This document shows, piece after piece, positions 6,596 through 10,084 of a stretch of 10,084 nt of DNA; the stretch's first letter is position 1; every line of letters begins with the position of its first letter. Under the pieces are notes generated by a model. The model worked only from the letters and a program-made list of their open reading frames with translations, searched no databases and was not told where the DNA came from. The translations under genes and the position numbers were made by a program. This DNA is from a bacterium (GTDB taxonomy: Bacteria; Latescibacterota; UBA2968; GCA-2709665): the NCBI GenBank assembly GCA_027619145.1, contig JAQCGA010000097.1, positions 1 to 10,084 of the forward strand, written 5' to 3'.

Positions 6596-7306
6596 TCAGA
6601 TCTCATCTGCAATGCTGAAAACCAGATCTTGTCTTCCATCATCAAATTTCAAAACAATCAACTCCAGGTCCGTTTGGGGTGTGGTTCGAGCGTTCTGAGC
6701 CTGAGCCAGTTTGTGTACCCGGTGAATCAGCTCTATTTGTTTTTGCCCCTCAATTTTTTCCCAAATCCTGGCCCTGATCACAAGCACGAGTTTGTCACCT
6801 GTGCACAAAATCTCTTGATACTCTTCCCCTTCAAAAACGGACTCCCCGGTCTTTTCATCTTCCAACGAGTAGAGCACATCGGAAAACCCTTCCAGGATGC
6901 CCTGTTTCGCCTGATCCCACGCGTCCAAACCTCCAGATTCACCTTCCTGGGTAGACCTTTTGATCGAAAACGAGGGCTTATCTTTCGAATCGAATGTTTC
7001 TTCCACCTCTAGCTTCTCGATCGTGTATTCTGGGAGGGTTTCTACCACACGGCTCGAGGATCTTTTCCCGGGTGTTGCGAACGCCTGTACATCTCCAAAA
7101 TAGAGAAAGCTATACGTTCCCAGAAGCATCGCGACCAAAACGCCAGTTACCAGATAATACAAAAAAATAGAAATCCCAATACGCTTCACCGGATTTTCTG
7201 TAAAAAGCTCGGTTTCCAACGTAGCGGCAGCTTTGCGCCGCCCTGGCTCTTTCTTGGAGCCTTCCTGTTTTTTCATCTGTTTTTGGGGCAGGTTCTTCGT
7301 CGCCAT
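6596..7306 (-). CDS. Hypothetical single-pass membrane protein
   Basis: This is a 236-residue protein not recognised as a member of any family. Residues 1-43 are very basic (MATKNLPQKQMKKQEGSKKE and on). One membrane helix follows at about 44-70 (GISIFLYYLVTGVLVAML), and then a mainly acidic domain of about 165 residues with alternating strands and helices. The charge pattern predicts a cytoplasmic N-terminus and an extracytoplasmic C-terminal domain. The start at 7306 is chosen because GGAGG lies 7 nt upstream. A longer frame from 7384 (26 extra residues) reads through leader hairpins and has no good ribosome site. It lies downstream of the exosortase pair on the same strand but across a 548-bp gap, so membership of that system is only a guess. 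It ends 24 bp before the bidirectional terminator. Confidence 0.8.
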   Translation of the reverse strand: MATKNLPQKQMKKQEGSKKEPGRRKAAATLETELFTENPVKRIGISIFLYYLVTGVLVAMLLGTYSFLYFGDVQAFATPGKRSSSRVVETLPEYTIEKLEVEETFDSKDKPSFSIKRSTQEGESGGLDAWDQAKQGILEGFSDVLYSLEDEKTGESVFEGEEYQEILCTGDKLVLVIRARIWEKIEGQKQIELIHRVHKLAQAQNARTTPQTDLELIVLKFDDGRQDLVFSIADEI

Positions 7307-7313
7307 CTTTACA

Positions 7314-7318
7314 CCTCC
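7314..7318 (-). promoter_or_regulatory. Ribosome binding site fixing the start of the 236-residue membrane protein
   Basis: GGAGG on the minus strand sits 7 nt before ATG at 7306. It decides between this start and the upstream in-frame ATGs at 7384 and 7360. Confidence 0.75.
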
Positions 7319-7334
7319 GTACTCTTTTGGGTGA

Positions 7335-7376
7335 ATCGGGGTGGGCCCGATCCTCCTCATTTTCCCTATGGGGAAA
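7335..7376 (-). promoter_or_regulatory. Two tandem hairpins in the leader of the 236-residue membrane protein gene
   Basis: ATCGGG (7335-7340) pairs with CCCGAT (7346-7351), and TTTCCC (7361-7366) pairs with GGGAAA (7371-7376); both 6-bp stems are perfect. They lie about 30-70 nt upstream of the ATG on the minus strand and would be transcribed as leader RNA if the promoter is further upstream. An AGGAGG sequence (7357-7352) sits between them without a suitable start codon after it. A regulatory role is inference. Confidence 0.35.
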
Positions 7377-7730
7377 CCAAGCACGTTCTATGCCGCGACT
7401 TGAAAGAGCACACAGAGAAACAACAAAATGGCAAGAGGCTACTTATACCTGAACACACCGGGGGCACATCTCAATCTCGGAGCCTGCCATCGTGTCCGAA
7501 CAGGCTTCGTACACAACTCACCTGCCACCCGGAACATCATAAACCTATATAAAAATTTTATTTACAGTTTTCTTATGGATAACAGAAACAGTCAAGCAGA
7601 AACACACTCAAGCTACATCGCCCCTCCAGGCCCGTCTGTTGACTGCATGAACAAAAACGATCACACCTTTCCCGGCTCGTCTAAATTTTCTTTTTCATAA
7701 CCCTTTTGCGTCTCTTTCACACCAGCCTCA

Positions 7731-7785
7731 CCTGGCTGAAAAGAGCCGATCCATAACTTCGCCTAGCTGAAAAGAGCCAATCTAT
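7731..7785. repeat. Two-copy direct repeat with 31-bp period
   Basis: Copy 1 (7731-7754) and copy 2 (7762-7785) share 21 of 24 bases around the core GCTGAAAAGAGCC. The three differences are all transitions. Copy 1 can fold as GGCT-GAAAAG-AGCC, a pairing lost in copy 2. A 31-bp period is close to three helical turns, which would suit cooperative protein binding. The repeats lie about 70-120 bp past the stop codon at 7855 on the minus strand. Confidence 0.6.
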
Positions 7786-7854
7786 TCAATTTTGACTACC
7801 AGGTTCTTAGCCTTGACCCTCCGCATCGCACAGCAAGAGCCAAACACCCGTGCC

Positions 7855-8463
7855 TCAACCCTCTTTTTTGCCTCTCGCATAGACAAAATAGACCCAGATC
7901 AACAGTGGCGCGCCCTCACGCAGGAAATGGTTCCAGTAATCCTGGAGCTTATCAATATATGGCCTCCTGCCTCTGGGAAATCGCTCTTCCACATTCCGGA
8001 TCAAAAGCTGAACCTGCCCCTCGCTGGTTCCCGCTGGCCACAACTGCCGGTCTACATAATCCCAAATAAAAAAGTGAGAAATATAATAGACGTGCGCGAT
8101 ATGTAGCAAAGAAAGCAGAAGCACCCCCGACAATATCCCCTTCAACCTGAGCCTACGATCCATGTTTGACGTAGCGCCAAAAAGAGCAATGAGCACAATC
8201 AGATTAAAGTGAATAGATATGCTGTTCAGAACCGGGAGTTGAATATCTCTCTTGAAACCGGGTGGCGGAAAAATATTCTGATAGAGAATCGATATTCCCC
8301 GATCTTCCGATATAAACTGCATATCGTGCCCAACCAGGCCAAAGACGGCATTCACCTCCAGAGAGAGAAAAGCGAAATAGACCCTGGAAAAGGGAACCCA
8401 GCAGGCATAAAGCAAAGCGGAGATCAGAACAAATTTAGCCAAAAATTGAAGCGCGTTTTTCAT
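7855..8463 (-). CDS. Multi-pass membrane protein, probable exosortase-associated partner
   Basis: This is a 202-residue protein with about four membrane helices (around 9-32, 84-100, 108-128 and 182-197). A soluble stretch (about 35-82) lies between the first two helices and holds FGLVGHDMQF and NIFPPPGFKRD. A second, basic stretch (about 135-180, RFPRGRRPYIDKL) comes before the last helix. The ATG at 8463-8461 is used because it starts directly at the first helix; upstream residues in this frame are the shadow of the exosortase gene. It overlaps the exosortase gene by 29 nt, so the two are expressed together. Short exosortases of the XrtH type are known to be accompanied by a membrane protein of about this size, and the layout fits. 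The sequence match is by impression only, so the family call is moderate. Confidence 0.72.
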   Translation of the reverse strand: MKNALQFLAKFVLISALLYACWVPFSRVYFAFLSLEVNAVFGLVGHDMQFISEDRGISILYQNIFPPPGFKRDIQLPVLNSISIHFNLIVLIALFGATSNMDRRLRLKGILSGVLLLSLLHIAHVYYISHFFIWDYVDRQLWPAGTSEGQVQLLIRNVEERFPRGRRPYIDKLQDYWNHFLREGAPLLIWVYFVYARGKKEG

Positions 8464-8986
8464 TTTCCACCACGTTGTTATGCCAGTATATCCAGACAAA
8501 CATGGCAAACCCCAGGTTCGCGATGGCCATGATATAGACGTGGAATACCTCAATTTGCAACGGACTTATAACCGCTACCATCCCCATCATCACAACTCGC
8601 AAAACCCCAAACACAAAAAAAGCAGGAACACCAAGAACAAGACCGGCAAGTTTTTTGCTTATCGAAACTGGATAAGACAAAATACAGGCCATGTAAAGAG
8701 TGCTCGTAAACAAACCGGTGCACCCTTGAGTGACCCTGTAAGCGGTCATCCTCAACTGAAGAATACACGCGCCTGTGCCCACATCTGTCTGGACATCCGA
8801 CTGGACGCCCAGACTTTTTAAAAGAAAAGATGCGGCCCGGGAAAGAGGTTCCACATAAATAAGGGTAATGACTGAAGAGTAATGGTCGAGGAAGAAAAAA
8901 AACATCATCGTGCAGCCAATAAAAGAGAGACCGAATTTGAGAATATCTCTAAAAGGCTCTCTAGAACCCGCCGCGTTGGCATACAC
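8435..8986 (-). CDS. Exosortase/archaeosortase family protein, XrtH-like
   Basis: This is a 183-residue polytopic inner-membrane transpeptidase-type enzyme. The family triad is visible in order: Cys89 in YRVTQGCTGLF, Arg130 in FGVLRVVMM, and His149 in IEVFHVYIM, each beside a membrane helix. Exosortases recognise a C-terminal tripartite signal (short motif, helix, basic tail) on secreted proteins, cleave it and are thought to transfer the protein to another acceptor. The compact single-domain length and the HxY...W tail most resemble exosortase H, which handles IPTL-CTERM proteins. The usual Asn three residues before the Arg is replaced by Gly. GTG at 8986 is chosen because AGGAG is 7 nt upstream; an in-frame TTG at 9013 would add nine basic residues. 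Subtype is inference, family is solid. Confidence 0.88.
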   Translation of the reverse strand: MYANAAGSREPFRDILKFGLSFIGCTMMFFFFLDHYSSVITLIYVEPLSRAASFLLKSLGVQSDVQTDVGTGACILQLRMTAYRVTQGCTGLFTSTLYMACILSYPVSISKKLAGLVLGVPAFFVFGVLRVVMMGMVAVISPLQIEVFHVYIMAIANLGFAMFVWIYWHNNVVENEKRASIFG

Positions 8987-8993
8987 CTGTTTT

Positions 8994-8998
8994 CTCCT
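8994..8998 (-). promoter_or_regulatory. Ribosome binding site deciding the GTG start of the exosortase gene
   Basis: AGGAG on the minus strand lies 7 nt before GTG at 8986-8984. The alternative TTG at 9013 has no purine-rich site at the right distance. Confidence 0.65.
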
Positions 8999-9033
8999 GA
9001 TCTTTTTTCTCAAAATGCCGATAATTCAAATAG

Positions 9034-9063
9034 AACATATCCAAACCCTTAATTCTTTCTCAA
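9034..9063 (-). promoter_or_regulatory. Possible sigma-70 promoter of the exosortase gene
   Basis: Minus strand TTGAGA (9063-9058), 18 nt, then TATGTT (9039-9034). It would start transcription about 40-45 nt before the GTG. The region is AT-rich and divergent to the small membrane protein gene. Consensus match only. Confidence 0.35.
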
Positions 9064-9124
9064 AAGATAACCGATGCCTGTAGAGAATCAAAACATTCAT
9101 CTTTCAGCGATAAAAAAGGTAAAC

Positions 9125-9307
9125 ATGTCTGCGGTCTTTCCGACGAAAATTTTAATGGCGAAAACCCCAGACATCAAAGAATGCGTACATGCATTCAAAG
9201 TATTGGCCTCCTGCTTTCTGATGGGAACAGGGTTGGGTCTCCTGGGTGCCGTTCTGATTGCATGCGCCATACCTATACTTGCCTGTATGCCCCACCTCCC
9301 CCAGTAA
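9125..9307 (+). CDS. Small single-helix membrane protein (hypothetical)
   Basis: This is a 60-residue product with a polar start (MSAVFPTKILMAKTPDIKEC) and one long hydrophobic segment at about 27-54, rich in Gly, Ala and Leu (FLMGTGLGLLGAVLIACAIP), then a six-residue tail. It has four cysteines, one just before and three within or at the end of the helix. The ATG at 9125 is preferred because AAGG stands 5 nt upstream. An in-frame ATG at 9074 would add 17 residues with a weaker site. No family is recognised. It is transcribed away from the exosortase gene across a shared promoter region, which hints at a link to that system. A non-coding explanation is possible, so confidence is moderate. Confidence 0.5.
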   Translation: MSAVFPTKILMAKTPDIKECVHAFKVLASCFLMGTGLGLLGAVLIACAIPILACMPHLPQ

Positions 9308-9330
9308 TCCCTCCTCTAATTTATCTTCGC

Positions 9331-9359
9331 TTGACTTCTCGTTCAAAAAAAAATAAAAT
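9331..9359 (+). promoter_or_regulatory. Near-consensus sigma-70 promoter of the secreted protein gene
   Basis: TTGACT (9331-9336), exactly 17 nt of spacer containing a run of nine A residues, then TAAAAT (9354-9359): each box matches consensus at five of six positions. A start near 9366 would leave a leader of about 70 nt before ATG at 9436. This is the strongest promoter seen in the window. Confidence 0.7.
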
Positions 9360-9435
9360 ACACACCTGGATTTTGTACAAGCACTCACCGAACCCTTCTT
9401 CCTGCTCAACTCGAATCGGAACACTACCCTGAGTG

Positions 9436-10084
9436 ATGGCCATTCGTCCTTCCATTACACGCACAATCAGACACATTACCCGATATTTCCTGACAGGGCT
9501 TGTTACCTGTATGCTCTACCTGGGGGGAACGATCCAGGAAGGGTTTGCCCAGGATGCGGTAGAAGTGGCATTTGGAGGATTGGCTGGCATCACAACCGTT
9601 CAACCCAATACAGAAGTACAGCTTTATGTTGTGGAACTTCAGGAAGCCGCTGGAGGTCGAGACGCCGCGCTGAAAACTGCAGGAGCTGGAAATTCGGAAA
9701 TCAGATTTTCAATCAGCGACCTGACTGCACCCACGGGCACTACGGTCGCAGATATCGCGGCCCTGAACTTCTACCGAAGCGTCGATGCCATTTTCAACGC
9801 CGGAGACGTATTGCAGAGTTCCATCGTCCCTGGAGCGCTGGGAAACCAGACGATCAGTTTTACCGGTCCCCCCATCGCATCTCCGGACATTCCGGATGCC
9901 CCCGGTTCAATCTTCTTCATCGTCACCGCAACCATTTCGGCTGCGGCCGTACCCGGCCATGCATTTCGTTTTGGCGTGCCAGGTGGCCACATCGATGTGC
10001 GAGATCCGCCGCCGCCCGGGCCAGCGGTCATCTACACACTCGGAACCCTGATCGCTGCGAACGACGCAAATCATATCCTGATTC
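9436..10084 (+). CDS. Secreted protein with signal peptide, cut by right edge
   Basis: From ATG at 9436 the frame is open for 216 codons to the window end. An in-frame TGA at 9430-9432 limits the start to this ATG or the GTG just before it. The N-terminus is a signal peptide: basic residues (RTIRHITR), a hydrophobic core (YFLTGLVTCMLYLGG) and a probable cleavage after EGFA at residue 38. A lipobox is unlikely because the residue before Cys25 is Thr. The mature part is beta-rich with low charge (FGGLAGITTVQPNTEVQLYV; SIFFIVTATISAAAVPGHAF; FRFGVPGGHIDV) and a proline run PPPPGP near residue 196. It looks like a repetitive extracellular or surface protein, but no named domain is recognised. It is a candidate substrate of the nearby exosortase; the C-terminal region needed to tell is outside the window. 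Confidence 0.82.
   Translation, partial: MAIRPSITRTIRHITRYFLTGLVTCMLYLGGTIQEGFAQDAVEVAFGGLAGITTVQPNTEVQLYVVELQEAAGGRDAALKTAGAGNSEIRFSISDLTAPTGTTVADIAALNFYRSVDAIFNAGDVLQSSIVPGALGNQTISFTGPPIASPDIPDAPGSIFFIVTATISAAAVPGHAFRFGVPGGHIDVRDPPPPGPAVIYTLGTLIAANDANHILI

Larger units (their letters stand above)
7307..7854. other. 548-bp gene-free region between membrane protein genes
   Basis: No open frame here has both a ribosome site and protein-like composition. It contains the leader hairpins (7335-7376), an imperfect inverted repeat at 7492-7514 (GTGTCCGAA / TTCGTACAC, one mismatch, 5-nt loop), an AT-rich patch at about 7545-7570 and a two-copy direct repeat at 7731-7785. No clear sigma-70 promoter pair for the minus strand was found, and no T-tailed terminator follows the 7855 stop. 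Confidence 0.6.

Noticed and set aside
7428..7700. Plus-strand frame of 90 codons in the gap between the membrane protein genes
   Set aside because: No ribosome site, irregular composition and no hydrophobic or domain pattern; it runs against the flanking genes.
8987..9013. TTG start at 9013 for the exosortase gene
   Set aside because: It lacks a Shine-Dalgarno site, whereas GTG at 8986 has AGGAG at 7 nt. The longer form remains possible.
9508..9513. Possible lipobox (LVTC) in the signal peptide of the secreted protein
   Set aside because: Thr directly before the Cys is unusual for signal peptidase II, and a better signal peptidase I site follows at residue 38.

Overview
The window is a stretch of bacterial chromosome carrying ordinary metabolic and housekeeping genes on the left and a small protein-sorting locus on the right. 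The mix of a DUF3604 protein, an MFS transporter, a short exosortase and GC-rich hairpin repeats resembles genomes of uncultured Latescibacterota/Poribacteria-type lineages. That placement is an inference from gene content only; no rRNA or other marker is present. The left two thirds (about 1-6500) is GC-rich with C-ending codons on the coding strand, while about 6600-9430 is visibly richer in A/T runs.

Region 1 (1-2507, minus strand) is a tightly packed operon read right to left: a thioredoxin-fold glutaredoxin-like protein, a stand-alone 127-residue protein matching only the N-terminal domain of the flagellar switch protein FliG, the AAA+ ATPase RarA/MgsA, and the first 165 codons of an EamA/DMT-family permease that runs off the left edge. 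All the junctions overlap, two of them as ATGA, so translation is probably coupled.

Region 2 (2508-2938) has no convincing gene and holds two GC-rich hairpins that look like a dispersed intergenic repeat.

Region 3 (2939-6498, plus strand) is a DUF3604 protein with a PHP-like set of metal-ligand residues, followed by a 12-helix MFS transporter. A perfect 11-bp stem-loop lies between them, and a bidirectional terminator at 6540-6571 separates the MFS gene from the convergent gene that follows.

Region 4 (6596-10084) centres on a short exosortase of the XrtH type with Cys, Arg and His catalytic candidates. It overlaps by 29 nt a multi-pass membrane protein that looks like the exosortase-associated partner. 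Downstream lies a 548-bp gap with hairpins and a 31-bp-period direct repeat, then a single-pass membrane protein of unknown function. Divergent from the exosortase are a 60-residue one-helix membrane protein and, behind a near-consensus sigma-70 promoter, a signal-peptide-bearing secreted protein cut by the right edge. The simplest reading is that the exosortase and its partner process secreted proteins carrying a C-terminal sorting signal. The secreted neighbour is the obvious candidate substrate, but its C-terminus lies outside the window.
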